Assembly: GCA_023391005.1 (NCBI GenBank)
Contig: JAEWBS010000141.1
Coordinates: forward strand, 1-64,000
Length of the DNA stretch: 64,000 nucleotides
Direction: 5' to 3'
Origin: Bacillota bacterium
GTDB lineage: Bacteria > Bacillota > Clostridia > Oscillospirales > Ruminococcaceae
Program-made: the position numbers and the translations under genes
The notes under the pieces: model-generated
Seen by the model: only the letters and a program-made list of their open reading frames with translations
What the model was told of the DNA's origin: nothing
The model's database searches: none
In this document: piece by piece, positions 17,437 through 29,829 of the stretch
Position numbering within the stretch: the stretch's first letter is position 1
Layout: each line of letters opens with the position of its first letter

Positions 17437-19098
17437 TTAGCCTCTGTCGCGGCGGTTCACTGCGGAAACCAGTGCGTTGATCGAGGCGGTGATGATATCG
17501 TTATGGGTGCCCGCGCCCCAGACAATTTTACCCGCGCCGTTGATAATGCCGACATAGGCCATCGCGTCAGAGGTCGAGCCCTTGGTCATGGCGTGCTCGT
17601 TATAAGAGACCAGCGTGTAATGGATGCCGGTGGCCTTTTTGATCACGTTGGAAACGGCGTCGAGACGGCCGGTACCGGTGTCGGTCTCGGTGATCGTGTT
17701 GCCGTCAAAAATCATGCTGACCGTGGCGGTCGTGCCCTTTTTGCCGCTGAATTCAACATCGGTAATCTCCACCCGGGAAGAAATGTTGACATATTCGGCC
17801 ATGAAAAGGTCGTAGATCTCTTTAGGCATCAGCTCGCAGTGGCGATGGTCCGAGACGCCTTTGACAAAGTAGCCGAAATCCTCGCGCATTTTTGGGGGCA
17901 TATCGATGCCAAACTGCTGTTCGAGCAGATAGCCGATGCCGCCCTTGCCCGACTGGCTGTTGATGCGGATGACGTCGGCCTCGTACATTCTGCCCACGTC
18001 GGAAGGGTCGACCGGCAGATACGGCACGCTCCAGCGCTCGGGGTCGTTTTCTTCGCGGTAGCGCATGCCCTTGGCGATCGCGTCCTGATGCGAGCCCGAG
18101 AACGCGGCAAACACCAGCGCGCCCGCGTAGGGCTGGCGCTCGTAGACGCGCATGCGGGTAACGCGCTCATAGACCTCCTGTAAGCGGGGCATGTCGGAAA
18201 AATCGATCTTCGGGTCGATGCCGTGTACAAACATGTTCATGCCCAGCGTGATGATATCGACGTTGCCGGTGCGCTCGCCGTTGCCAAACAGCGTACCCTC
18301 GATGCGGTCGGCGCCTGCCAAGAGGCCCAGCTCGGCGTCGGCGACACCGGTGCCGCGGTCGTTATGTGGGTGCAGCGAGAGAATCACATTTTGGCGGTGC
18401 TTTAACCGCTCGCTCATGTATTCGATCTGCGAGGCGTAGACATGCGGCAGGCTCATTTCAACGGTGGCGGGTAAGTTGATGATAACCGGACGCTGCGGTG
18501 TCGGCTCCCAGACGTCGATGACGGCGTTGCAGACGTCGAGCGCAAATTCAACCTCGGTGCCGGTGAAGCTCTCGGGCGAATATTCAAAGCGGAAATTACC
18601 CGGAGTTTTTTCGGCCAGCTCCTTGACGATGTTCGCGCCCTCGACCGCAATACCCTTGATCTCCTCCATGCCCATTCTGAAAACCTGATCGCGCTGGGCC
18701 TGAGAGGTGGAGTTATAAAGGTGGACGATCGCATTTTTGCAGCCCGAGAGCGCCTCAAAGGTCTTTTCAATGATATGGCGGCGAGACTGGGTCAGCACCT
18801 GTACCGTCACATCGTCGGGGATCATGTTGTTGTCGATGAGATAGCGCAAAAACTCGTACTCGGTCTCAGAAGCGGCAGGGAAGCCGACCTCGATTTCTTT
18901 AAAGCCGATCTTGACCAGCAGCTGGAAGAACTCAATTTTTTCTTCAAGGCTCATCGGGATGATCAACGCCTGATTGCCGTCGCGCAGGTCCACGCTGCAC
19001 CAGATCGGCGCACGGTCGATATATTCTTTTTGCGCCCACTTCATCGTATTGACAGGGGGCATAAAATAGCCTCTTTGATATTTTTGATAGTTTTTCAT
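17437..19098 (-). CDS. leuA: 2-isopropylmalate synthase
   Basis: Alpha-isopropylmalate synthase condenses 2-oxoisovalerate with acetyl-CoA, the first committed step of leucine synthesis. The 553-residue protein is of the LeuA type 2 group. It has the TIM-barrel catalytic domain with DLRDGNQAL near residue 37 and the metal-binding LHPHNDRGTG near 243, and a C-terminal regulatory domain (about 420-550) where leucine feedback normally acts. ATG at 19098 is preceded by AGGAGTA. A leucine T-box leader sits directly upstream. No other leu genes are present in the window. Confidence 0.96.
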   Translation of the reverse strand: MKNYQKYQRGYFMPPVNTMKWAQKEYIDRAPIWCSVDLRDGNQALIIPMSLEEKIEFFQLLVKIGFKEIEVGFPAASETEYEFLRYLIDNNMIPDDVTVQVLTQSRRHIIEKTFEALSGCKNAIVHLYNSTSQAQRDQVFRMGMEEIKGIAVEGANIVKELAEKTPGNFRFEYSPESFTGTEVEFALDVCNAVIDVWEPTPQRPVIINLPATVEMSLPHVYASQIEYMSERLKHRQNVILSLHPHNDRGTGVADAELGLLAGADRIEGTLFGNGERTGNVDIITLGMNMFVHGIDPKIDFSDMPRLQEVYERVTRMRVYERQPYAGALVFAAFSGSHQDAIAKGMRYREENDPERWSVPYLPVDPSDVGRMYEADVIRINSQSGKGGIGYLLEQQFGIDMPPKMREDFGYFVKGVSDHRHCELMPKEIYDLFMAEYVNISSRVEITDVEFSGKKGTTATVSMIFDGNTITETDTGTGRLDAVSNVIKKATGIHYTLVSYNEHAMTKGSTSDAMAYVGIINGAGKIVWGAGTHNDIITASINALVSAVNRRDRG

Positions 19099-19143
19099 GC
19101 TGTACTCCTTCTCCCGACAGGGTAATAAATTTACAATAAAAAT

Positions 19144-19448
19144 AAAAAAATCCTACGTCCTTCATTTTGAAAGACGTAGGATGCTCAAATCCTGCGCGGT
19201 ACCACTCTCATTCATATCGTTACGATATGCGCTCAACGGATACGGATCGGCTTTACGACCTTATATCCTGCCATTTTAACGGGCGGAACCGTCTGCATCT
19301 ACTTTGTGCGTTATGTATACGCACATTTGGGGCAGCTGCTTGGAGGTGAGTTCGGATAATATGCTGCGCCGTCTCGCATCAACCGACGGCTTTCTGAAGT
19401 CAGCAGAGAATCTTACTGTTCCTCTTCATCGCATTTTTAAATATTGTC
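19144..19448 (-). promoter_or_regulatory. T-box leader controlling leuA (leucine specifier)
   Basis: Reading the minus strand: an AGTA bulge (GGAACAGTAAG) lies near the 5' end, the specifier-loop region holds GAACTCACC with CTC (Leu) at 19350-19348, and the T-box GAGTGGTACCGCG lies near 19206-19194. A terminator hairpin follows (ATCCTACGTC/GACGTAGGAT, 19150-19182) with a run of seven T. Uncharged tRNA-Leu would stabilise the antiterminator and allow leuA transcription. The CTC specifier agrees with the downstream gene. Confidence 0.92.
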
Positions 19449-19451
19449 ACT

Positions 19452-19480
19452 ATCATAATCAACCGCAAAAGATTTGTCAA
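19452..19480 (-). promoter_or_regulatory. Sigma-A promoter of the leuA T-box transcript
   Basis: Minus strand TTGACA (19480-19475), 17-base spacer, TATGAT (19457-19452). Predicted start near 19445, just before the T-box stem I. Confidence 0.8.
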
Positions 19481-19516
19481 GAGGTAAAATTGAAATTTCA
19501 GCATTGATATTCTGAA

Positions 19517-20209
19517 TTACACCGCAGGTGCTTGCTCGGAGGATGCGGATTCCTCCGGGCCGCTTGCCGCTTCGCTCGACTCAAAGGTGGGCGCCTCTTC
19601 GGGTAGAGAAGGGCCATCAATCGGTGGTGTCGAGGGATAGGGGATGTCGGGCTCGGACACCTCCTCGGGGAGGGTAGCGTCTTCGGGCACCAAAACCGTG
19701 ACGCGCTCGTCAATGGAAAGGTTGTAATAAGCGTAATAAGAAGCGCCATATTCGCCGGGCTTAAAGGCCACGGTGGGGGGCAGCTCCAGAATAATCCGGC
19801 GCAACGGAGCGTTATTCAGATGCGCGACGATCAGGCGCTGAATATTTTCACGCGTCAAAAGAGAAATAGACGAGGGGCTCTCAAAAACGCAATAAAGCTC
19901 CAACGTGCCGCCGTTCAAAGGACGGGGTTTAAATATAGGAGACGCAACACTGTAGTTATCGGTTAAGATGCGAATTTTATTGTCCGACGAGGGGCGAACC
20001 TCAAGCAAGCTGGCCCAACTGCCGGTCAGCGTGACCGCCTGAACGTTTTCAGCCGAATACTGCGACAGCTCGGTCAGCATGGCGTAAGCGGGCGCGGCCT
20101 GCTGGGCGAGCGTTACGGCGTCCGAAACGGCCAGCGGAGAAAGCGCAAAAAAGGCGATCAGGCACACAGCCAACACCATGGCGGAAATAGCGGCGGTTTT
20201 TTTAAGCAT
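19517..20209 (-). CDS. Membrane-anchored protein of the PadR/DUF1700 operon, possibly DUF4097-like
   Basis: A 230-residue protein with an N-terminal hydrophobic segment (about 5-27), a beta-rich middle, and a tail of about 60 residues rich in Pro, Glu and Ser. Third genes of PadR-DUF1700 operons often encode DUF4097 adhesin-like proteins; the middle region (VTLTGSWASLLEV, LRRIILELPPTV) is compatible but degenerate. ATG at 20209 overlaps the DUF1700 stop by 8 bp, indicating coupling; the reading from 20263 would extend further into the upstream gene. Its role is unknown. Confidence 0.65.
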   Translation of the reverse strand: MLKKTAAISAMVLAVCLIAFFALSPLAVSDAVTLAQQAAPAYAMLTELSQYSAENVQAVTLTGSWASLLEVRPSSDNKIRILTDNYSVASPIFKPRPLNGGTLELYCVFESPSSISLLTRENIQRLIVAHLNNAPLRRIILELPPTVAFKPGEYGASYYAYYNLSIDERVTVLVPEDATLPEEVSEPDIPYPSTPPIDGPSLPEEAPTFESSEAASGPEESASSEQAPAV

Positions 20210-20924
20210 GTTCAATTCCTCCCTCCTGATCAGAAGCCCCCGTCTTTGAGGCAAAATAAGCATTCAACCAACGGCCAAACCGTAAAACAAGCTGCATAGC
20301 CCATTTAAAGACGATTATCAGCAACGACAGGCCGAGCACACCGCCCGCGATTAGCCCCACCGACAAAACCAGCAGCAACAAGACCACCGTAAAGGGCAAA
20401 ATGCTAATAAAAAGGCAGGTGGTGACAACGGCGGCAACCCCGCACAACACAACGGCAGCGCACAGCACCGCCAAGCCGGCCAGCCCGGCAAAGAAGGCCA
20501 GCAACGCCCCCAACAGGGCCGCGCAGGCGCCCACCCACAGCGGGGCGCACAGCAGCACCAACAGCACCAGCGTAATCTTGCCGCCCGAGGTTTTAAGAAA
20601 ATTGCCGATCGCCCGCGCGCCGCCCTTTGCAACGCCGCCCATGTGCTTTGCAAAGCTGCTCGCACCCTTTGCAGCGTTTGATGCGCGCTCAAGAATAATT
20701 ACGCCCGGATTTTTGGGTTGACCCTTGTTCGATTCGGAGATAATCTGCTGCGCGACTTCCTTGGGGTCGCCGAGCTTTGCGATAATTTCCCATTCGCTTT
20801 TGCCCTGATTTTCGCCCTCGTTAAAATATTCGCCGTAGTCGCGCAGAATATCGTTTATTTCACTGCGCGAGAGCGAAAGCCTGAGGTGACTCTCCAACGT
20901 TTTTAAGTATTCATATCGGCTCAT
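20202..20924 (-). CDS. DUF1700/HAAS-domain membrane protein
   Basis: A 240-residue protein. The N-terminal HAAS domain (about 1-65: YLKTLESHLRLSLSRSEINDILRDYGEYF, EIIAKLGDPKEVAQQII region) is characteristic of DUF1700 proteins that accompany PadR regulators. Residues about 120-215 form several very hydrophobic helices rich in Leu, Val and Ala. The family is linked to envelope stress or control of membrane functions, but the mechanism is not settled. The gene overlaps padR by 14 bp and the next gene by 8 bp, so all three are one operon. Confidence 0.85.
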   Translation of the reverse strand: MSRYEYLKTLESHLRLSLSRSEINDILRDYGEYFNEGENQGKSEWEIIAKLGDPKEVAQQIISESNKGQPKNPGVIILERASNAAKGASSFAKHMGGVAKGGARAIGNFLKTSGGKITLVLLVLLCAPLWVGACAALLGALLAFFAGLAGLAVLCAAVVLCGVAAVVTTCLFISILPFTVVLLLLVLSVGLIAGGVLGLSLLIIVFKWAMQLVLRFGRWLNAYFASKTGASDQEGGIEHA

Positions 20925-21240
20925 CGGACTTTGCCCCCCCTAAAATATTCTCTACAATATTCGTCATCTTGCGCCATTCGCCCATCGAGCGCGTGAGATA
21001 TTCCTTGCCGACCGGCGTAATGCGATAATATTTTCGTGCCGGGCCGCCCCGGCTTTCCACCAGATAGGTCGAAAAATAAGATTCCATTGTCAGGCGGCGG
21101 AGTATGGGGTATACGGTGCCTTCGTTAATGTCGATATGGCGCGCGATTGACTGCACAATCTCATAGCCGTACATATCCTGCCGGTCTATCAATGCGAGAA
21201 TGCACATTTCTATGACGCCTTTACGCAACTGAGTGTTCAT
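20911..21240 (-). CDS. PadR-family transcriptional regulator
   Basis: A 109-residue PadR winged-helix repressor: LRKGVIEMCILALIDRQDMYGYEIVQSI, then the wing region NEGTVYPILRRLT and YYRITPVGKEYL. Members bind inverted repeats in their own promoters and are released by small ligands or modified proteins. ATG at 21240 follows AGGAGGTGAG. First gene of the operon with DUF1700, with an inverted repeat over its -35 that is a likely autoregulatory operator. Confidence 0.93.
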   Translation of the reverse strand: MNTQLRKGVIEMCILALIDRQDMYGYEIVQSIARHIDINEGTVYPILRRLTMESYFSTYLVESRGGPARKYYRITPVGKEYLTRSMGEWRKMTNIVENILGGAKSDEPI

Positions 21241-21267
21241 GGCTCACCTCCTGCATACTACAGTAGG

Positions 21268-21299
21268 ATTATAACACAGTACTATGTATTGCACAATAC
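21268..21299 (-). promoter_or_regulatory. padR promoter with overlapping inverted repeat
   Basis: Minus strand TTGTGC (21296-21291), 17-base spacer, perfect TATAAT (21273-21268). GTATTG-TG-CAATAC (21299-21286) is an inverted repeat covering the -35. A further small palindrome CTACTGTAG lies downstream of the -10. These are plausible PadR operators. Confidence 0.65.
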
Positions 21300-21452
21300 T
21301 ATTTTTAACAAGTTAGCTCTATTTTTATCTAACAAATAGTATAAATACAAATTATAATAACTGTCTGAAATAATTCTTGATAAAACAAAGAAACAAAATA
21401 GATACAAATAGCGTAAAATGCGCGCAATATACCATAAGTATATCGCGCGCAT

Positions 21453-21487
21453 TGAAAAAAGGCTGCGTTTTAATCGCAGCCTTTAAA
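21453..21487 (-). terminator. Terminator of the CNNM/CBS gene
   Basis: Minus strand GGCTGCG, loop ATTAAAA, CGCAGCC, then TTTTTTC. A second hairpin (AATGCGCGC/GCGCGCATT, 21417-21453) lies immediately downstream. Confidence 0.8.
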
Positions 21488-21488
21488 A

Positions 21489-22796
21489 TTATAGTCCAGA
21501 GTCGGAGGGAATGATGGCTTGTATTTTTTCAATGCGGCGCTCGTCCGATTGCAGAATCGAGAAAGAGACACCGCCAAAGACCACCTCAGGGGGCGCTTGA
21601 TCCTCCCGGGGCACGCCGCCCAGTAGTTCAATTAAAAATCCGCCCAGCGTGTCGGCCTCTGAGTCGTCAGGCACATGGAAATTTAAAAGCTGCTCGGCGT
21701 CTGAAATACCGATCGACCCGTCAAGAATATAAGCGCCGCCTCCGGCATCGATCACAAGCGCTTCTTCGTTATCATACTCGTCTAAAATATTGCCGACGAT
21801 ACTCTCGAGCAAATCTTCCATCGTGACGACGCCATAGGTGCCGCCATACTCGTCCACAACGATCGCAATCTGCACCTTCTCGCGGTTAAATAGTGCGAAA
21901 ACATCGGAGCAGCTGCTCGACTCCGGCACATAAATGGGCCTGCGCATCTCCTCGGAAAGGTGAAAGGCCTCGGGACGGTGGATATATTTAATCAGATCCT
22001 TCGCGTAAATAATGCCGCAAATTGAATCGATGTCGCCGTCGTAAACCGGCAGACGGGAATAACCGCTTTCAATCGCCACCCGCGCAACCTCTTCGAGCGA
22101 GGCGTGTAGTTCAACCGCCGAAAGCTCAGTGCGGTGGGTCATAACATGCGAGACGTCGCGGTTGTCAAACTCAAAGATGTTGTTGATCATATTCTTCTCG
22201 GATTCTTCGATCGCGCCGCGCTCATTGCCCTCGTCAACGAGCATGCGAATTTCTTCCTCGGTGACCGAATCGGGGTCGCTCTTAGGGTCGTTGCCCGACA
22301 GGCGCACCATCAGGTTTGAAAACAGCTCTATCAACAGCGTGATCGGCGTAAAGAGGAGCAGTGCCGCTGAAAGAAGACCCGAGAGCGTCAGCGCCGAAGA
22401 AGGCAAAAACCCCGCGATTCGGCGCGGCGCATTGACGGCCACGGCGAAAAACAGCAGCGCATAAAGCAGGGTGCAAAGCCAGAAAAGGGCCAAAACGGCG
22501 TTAGCCCCAAGCGCGTAAGTCTTAGCAGCATAATTAACGGTCCAAAGACCGGTATACGCAACCGCTATAGTCAGAAAAAAAAGCGAAATAAACTGGACCG
22601 AGAGGCGAAATAAGCGATGCTTATGCAGCAGCGCGTCAAGGCGCAGCGCTTTTTTATCGCCGTTGCTCACCAGCTGCTTGAGCTTGGTATCGTTGAGATA
22701 GACCGCACCGGCCTCGGCCAGATTCAAGAGAAGGCTTAAAATTAGCGGCAGCACGACACAGAAGATGACGGCTGCCCCGCTAGGTTTGGGAATCAT
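21489..22796 (-). CDS. CNNM (DUF21) transmembrane protein with CBS domains
   Basis: A 435-residue hemolysin-C/CorC-type protein. The N-terminal half holds about four hydrophobic helices (about 8-28, 65-85, 98-120, 135-160) in a DUF21/CNNM arrangement. The linker VTEEEIRMLVDEGNERGAIEESE and then MTHRTELSAVE mark the start of a CBS pair (about 205-330; GYSRLPVYDGDIDSICGIIYAKDL, AIVVDEYGGTYGVVTMEDLLE). A C-terminal CorC_HlyC domain follows. Family members take part in magnesium or other divalent-cation export. ATG at 22796 has GGAG upstream. Single-gene unit. Confidence 0.9.
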   Translation of the reverse strand: MIPKPSGAAVIFCVVLPLILSLLLNLAEAGAVYLNDTKLKQLVSNGDKKALRLDALLHKHRLFRLSVQFISLFFLTIAVAYTGLWTVNYAAKTYALGANAVLALFWLCTLLYALLFFAVAVNAPRRIAGFLPSSALTLSGLLSAALLLFTPITLLIELFSNLMVRLSGNDPKSDPDSVTEEEIRMLVDEGNERGAIEESEKNMINNIFEFDNRDVSHVMTHRTELSAVELHASLEEVARVAIESGYSRLPVYDGDIDSICGIIYAKDLIKYIHRPEAFHLSEEMRRPIYVPESSSCSDVFALFNREKVQIAIVVDEYGGTYGVVTMEDLLESIVGNILDEYDNEEALVIDAGGGAYILDGSIGISDAEQLLNFHVPDDSEADTLGGFLIELLGGVPREDQAPPEVVFGGVSFSILQSDERRIEKIQAIIPSDSGL

Positions 22797-22870
22797 GTTA
22801 TTTCTCCTCGCTGCATGATGTCAATTTAACGTTTAATGCATGTAAAAACATAAAAGAAACGTCTAGCACC

Positions 22871-22899
22871 ACTATACATTTTATAGGGGCAGCTGTCAA
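22871..22899 (-). promoter_or_regulatory. Sigma-A promoter of the CNNM/CBS gene
   Basis: Minus strand TTGACA (22899-22894), 17-base spacer, TATAGT (22876-22871), about 75 bases before the start codon. Confidence 0.7.
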
Positions 22900-23074
22900 A
22901 TGTACAAAAAAATGGAAAGCGCTGTACAAGGACAAAATGGAACTATTTGTCCTGCCTACGTGGAATCAATTATCCAAAATAGTCAAAGAATAGACGGTGA
23001 AAGGGCATTCATTTCAACGCTTTTAAACAACTTCCGTCACTTTGCAAAAAAGCGGTGCAATCGCTCAAAGGCTC

Positions 23075-23103
23075 TTTACAATGCGAAAAAATCATGTTAG
23101 GAT
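23075..23103 (+). promoter_or_regulatory. Possible promoter of the PFOR gene
   Basis: TTTACA (23075-23080), 17-base spacer, TAGGAT (23098-23103), leaving a 5' leader of about 70 bases. The -10 is imperfect. The rest of the 22797-23177 gap shows no gene I would support. Confidence 0.45.
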
Positions 23104-23177
23104 GAAACAGGAAAGAGTATGCGGAAACCAATTTTTCGTTGTTTTCGCTTTCAATTCAAAGGAGGAGTTAAAATACT

Positions 23178-26699
<3,522 letters not shown>

Positions 26700-26713
26700 G
26701 ACGATACGGTTTT

Positions 26714-26748
26714 CTAAAAAGGGCGTCGCGATAGCGACGCCCTTTTTT
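26714..26748 (+). terminator. Terminator of the PFOR gene
   Basis: AAAAAGGGCGTCGC, loop GATA, GCGACGCCC, then TTTTTTG. Strong stem. Confidence 0.9.
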
Positions 26749-27110
26749 GTACTGGTAGCCACGGCTCTGCCGGTGGAGGACCCCTCGTTGCTTTAGCAGT
26801 AGCAGTACATGTGATGCGCTTGGGGGAAATTTTCAGAGCCTCTTGCGAGGCGAGCCGGTAAAATGCCCATTTAGGGCTGGTGCATACTATCAGTCCATCA
26901 ACGGGTAGTTTTGATTTGTACCGGATCAGCGGCAGATCCTTCACGATATAAGCGCTCTTACGGCCACGTTTTATGGTTTTAGCGCTTAAAATAGCCTTGG
27001 CTGCGAAAAATCTAAAAAATGCAGGATTAATTTAATAAATTGCTAGTATTTAAATAAAAGGCTGATTCAAATCCGATAAATTTGAAAAATAAAAAAATAA
27101 TTTGCATATT
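26749..27110. other. Gene-free stretch, possible remnant or repeat
   Basis: The stretch between the PFOR terminator and the symporter promoter has no supported gene. Its first 200 bases are GC-rich with short local inverted repeats (for example GCCTC-TTGC-GAGGC near 26839) and can be read on the minus strand as a 76-residue frame ending inside the PFOR terminator, which is not gene-like. The remainder is AT-rich. It could be a decayed mobile or repeat sequence. Confidence 0.3.
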
Positions 27111-27114
27111 TTTA

Positions 27115-27143
27115 TTGAACAAAATGCATTTTTGACTTATAAT
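27115..27143 (+). promoter_or_regulatory. Sigma-A promoter of the PutP-type symporter
   Basis: TTGAAC (27115-27120), 17-base spacer, perfect TATAAT (27138-27143). Leader of about 75 bases before the chosen ATG. Confidence 0.75.
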
Positions 27144-27224
27144 ACAAAGCATATCGCCTGATGCAAACGTGTGCGTACAAGGACCGCGTGCAGCTGTTTT
27201 GCCAAACAGAAAGAAGGGTATTTT

Positions 27225-28712
27225 ATGTCGGATACAACGGTAATTTTGTTGATCTTTTTCGTCTATGTGGTGGCGATGGTCGGCATCGGCTTTTTCTTTA
27301 TGGGAAAAAACAACTCGATCGGAGACTATATTCTCGGCGGAAGAAGCTTAAACCCCTGGGTGGCGGCGATGAGCGCGCAGGCCTCGGATATGAGCGGTTG
27401 GCTGCTGACCGGCTTGCCGGGACTCGCATTTCTGTCGGTCGCCGGAACAAAAGAAGCGGTTTGGACGGCGATCGGTTTGACGGTGGGTACATATCTTAAC
27501 TGGCTTTTTGTGGCGAAGCGGCTGCGCGCCTATTCCGAGGTGGCGGACGACGCGCTAACCATTCCCGAATATTTTGAGAAGCGGTTCCATGACCGAAAGG
27601 GCTTTCTCAAGATTATCTGTGCGCTGTTTATTTTGTTTTTCTTTTTGATCTATACCGCCTCAATGTTTGTCGCGGGCGCAAAGCTGTTTTCGACCATTTT
27701 TGAGATTCCGTATATCACGGCGCTGATGATAGGCGGCCTTGTAATTGTATCCTATACAGTCATGGGCGGATTTATGGCCGTCTCTTGGACCGATTTGGTT
27801 CAGGGCATTTTGATGTTCCTCGCGTTGATTATCGTACCCGCGATGCTGATGTTCGGCAACTTTGTCGACCCCGCCGCCGCAATGGATCAGGTGATCACCG
27901 GCTTTACGCAGCTTGGCACCTCAGAGGATTTTGGTGGTATTATCATCGCTTCCGCGCTGGCGTGGGGCCTTGGCTACTTTGGGCAGCCGCATATTTTAGC
28001 GCGTTTTATGGGTATTAAAAAGGCTTCGTTTGTTCGCCCGGCTCGCGTTATCGCTATGGTGTGGGTCATTATCTCGATGGCTGGCGCACTGGCAGTCGGC
28101 ATGGCTGGTAGGGCATATTATACCGACGGCTTGGTCGACCATGAAACCATCTTTATGCTGCTGGTGCGAGCCATGTTCCATCCGGTTATGGCGGGTATTT
28201 TGCTTTCGGCCATTTTAGCTGCGATTATGTCAACTGCGGATAGCCAACTGCTCGTGACCTCATCGGCGTTTGCCAACGATATTTATTATCAGTTTAATAA
28301 GAACGCACCGCAGCAGTGGTTGCTGTGGGTCTCGCGTATTACGGTGCTGGCGGTTTCGGTCGTGGCGTTGGCGCTGGCCGCCAATCCCGACAGCAGCGTG
28401 TTCGGTCTGGTCAGCTACGCTTGGGCGGGTTTTGGCGCTGCCTTTGGCCCTGCCATTTTGCTCTCGCTGTTCTGGCGCAGAATGAATCTTCAAAGCGCCT
28501 ACGCGGGTATTCTTTCAGGCGGATTTGGAACGATTATCTTTAAATATCTCAAGGGCCTGTCAGGCGGTCAGGGTATCTTTGCCGTTTATGAGCTTCTGCC
28601 CGCGTTCATTCTTTCAGTTATTGTTATTGTTGTGGTCGCACTGGCCACCGAGCAGCCCGGTGCCAAGATTCTGGCACAGTTTGATCTCGCAAAGCAGCAG
28701 CAAAACGATTAG
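27225..28712 (+). CDS. putP: Sodium:solute symporter, PutP-like
   Basis: A 495-residue sodium:solute symporter (SSS) with about 13 predicted helices. The N-terminal GRSLNPWVAAMSAQASDMSGWLL is diagnostic of sodium/proline symporters, and STADSQLLVTSSAFANDIY is the conserved helix-8 sodium-site region. Proline is the most likely substrate, inferred from similarity. ATG at 27225 follows AAGAAGG; a reading from 27171 adds a hydrophilic, Cys-containing stretch not found in the family. Monocistronic, with its own promoter and terminator. Confidence 0.9.
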   Translation: MSDTTVILLIFFVYVVAMVGIGFFFMGKNNSIGDYILGGRSLNPWVAAMSAQASDMSGWLLTGLPGLAFLSVAGTKEAVWTAIGLTVGTYLNWLFVAKRLRAYSEVADDALTIPEYFEKRFHDRKGFLKIICALFILFFFLIYTASMFVAGAKLFSTIFEIPYITALMIGGLVIVSYTVMGGFMAVSWTDLVQGILMFLALIIVPAMLMFGNFVDPAAAMDQVITGFTQLGTSEDFGGIIIASALAWGLGYFGQPHILARFMGIKKASFVRPARVIAMVWVIISMAGALAVGMAGRAYYTDGLVDHETIFMLLVRAMFHPVMAGILLSAILAAIMSTADSQLLVTSSAFANDIYYQFNKNAPQQWLLWVSRITVLAVSVVALALAANPDSSVFGLVSYAWAGFGAAFGPAILLSLFWRRMNLQSAYAGILSGGFGTIIFKYLKGLSGGQGIFAVYELLPAFILSVIVIVVVALATEQPGAKILAQFDLAKQQQND

Positions 28713-28732
28713 GCTAAACTTAGTCCTCAATA

Positions 28733-28770
28733 AAAAGGCTTGTGCGAAAAAATTGCACAAGCCTTTTGCT
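28733..28770 (+). terminator. Terminator of the symporter gene
   Basis: AAAAAGGCTTGTGC and GCACAAGCCTTTT around a nine-base loop. Confidence 0.9.
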
Positions 28771-28812
28771 GTAGATGGGTGTCGGTAGATAGGGGTCATT
28801 TTTAATCTCGTG

Positions 28813-29712
28813 TTATAATGGCGCGCCAAACCAGTGTATTTCGTTATTTTCCGAAGCGACCGCTTTAATATGGGCAATAAACCGGTCGGAGAGCTCAGAC
28901 TGCCAATCCTTTCTTTTCAGGCAGTATATATATCGATCAGGCGGGGCAGCTGACAGCATCATGGTGCGGACGCTGAAATTAGCGGTCAATACGCGGGCCA
29001 CTGAGACGGGCGCAATCATCCAGAGCTTAGGCCCACAGATAAAATTTTCAATTGCCGACATTTGATCCAGCGCAATATGCGGGCGAATGTTTGGGCCAAA
29101 CCAGTAGTTATGCCATTCGGCGAAGGCGTTGTTCCAAGGCACCTTGATCTCCTGCGTGACGTTGAGCTCCGAGGGCAGCATGTCGGGATGAATGTTGATT
29201 TCCTCGCCCGCGACCACATACATTGGCTCGCGCCACAGTGGCAGCGCCTCGACCGATTTGGCGTACATGACGTCTGAGACCAATGCGATATCCACGGTGC
29301 CGCTCGCGACATAATCATATGCGTGATAAGAGTGTTGCGTCTCCATCATAAAATCACAGGCGGGGTTTTCGGTTAGAAAACGCTGCATCGCCGGAAAAAG
29401 CACATAACTGAGTAAGCTGCCGATAGCCGAAACATGTAACACCGAAGCGCCCTGCAAAAGCGGCTCAGTTTGCATCTGAGTCCACAGATGCTTCCACTTT
29501 TCAGCCATTAAAATAAACTGATTCCCTTTTGGGGTCAACGATACGCTGCGAATGCCCTTGCCGCGCAGCAGCAGCGTATAACCGATCTCCTGCTCCAGTG
29601 CGCCGATGCGCCGGCTTAATGCGGGTTGACTGATAAACAGCTTTTCTGCGGCAGCGGTCATGCTGCCGTAATGAACAACCGCGAGGAAGGCCTCTATTTC
29701 GTTTATCGTCAT
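28813..29712 (-). CDS. LysR-family transcriptional regulator
   Basis: A 299-residue LysR-type regulator. The N-terminal helix-turn-helix (about 1-60: MTINEIEAFLAVVHYGSMTAAAEKLFISQPALSRRIGALE region) is canonical; the substrate-binding domain covers about 90-295. ATG at 29712 gives the canonical N-terminus; the reading from 29844 adds 44 residues that run into the divergent promoter. It is divergent from the MFS gene 117 bp away, the likely target. Inducer unknown. Confidence 0.92.
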   Translation of the reverse strand: MTINEIEAFLAVVHYGSMTAAAEKLFISQPALSRRIGALEQEIGYTLLLRGKGIRSVSLTPKGNQFILMAEKWKHLWTQMQTEPLLQGASVLHVSAIGSLLSYVLFPAMQRFLTENPACDFMMETQHSYHAYDYVASGTVDIALVSDVMYAKSVEALPLWREPMYVVAGEEINIHPDMLPSELNVTQEIKVPWNNAFAEWHNYWFGPNIRPHIALDQMSAIENFICGPKLWMIAPVSVARVLTANFSVRTMMLSAAPPDRYIYCLKRKDWQSELSDRFIAHIKAVASENNEIHWFGAPL

Positions 29713-29829
29713 TTTAAACGCTCCAAATATAAATTTTAAGTATATTATATCTGAAAAATAAGCATTATACAAACTTGTTCTGAATCGATATAATAAAGCT
29801 GTAATCGGCAAAGGAGATTTTTGACGAGC

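Noticed and set aside
22900..23100. Plus-strand 66-residue frame in the gap before nifJ
   Set aside because: It overlaps the CNNM promoter and the nifJ promoter, lacks a ribosome site and has no recognisable domain.
26714..26944. Minus-strand 76-residue frame behind nifJ
   Set aside because: Its C-terminal codons are the nifJ terminator stem, composition is not protein-like, and no ribosome site was seen.
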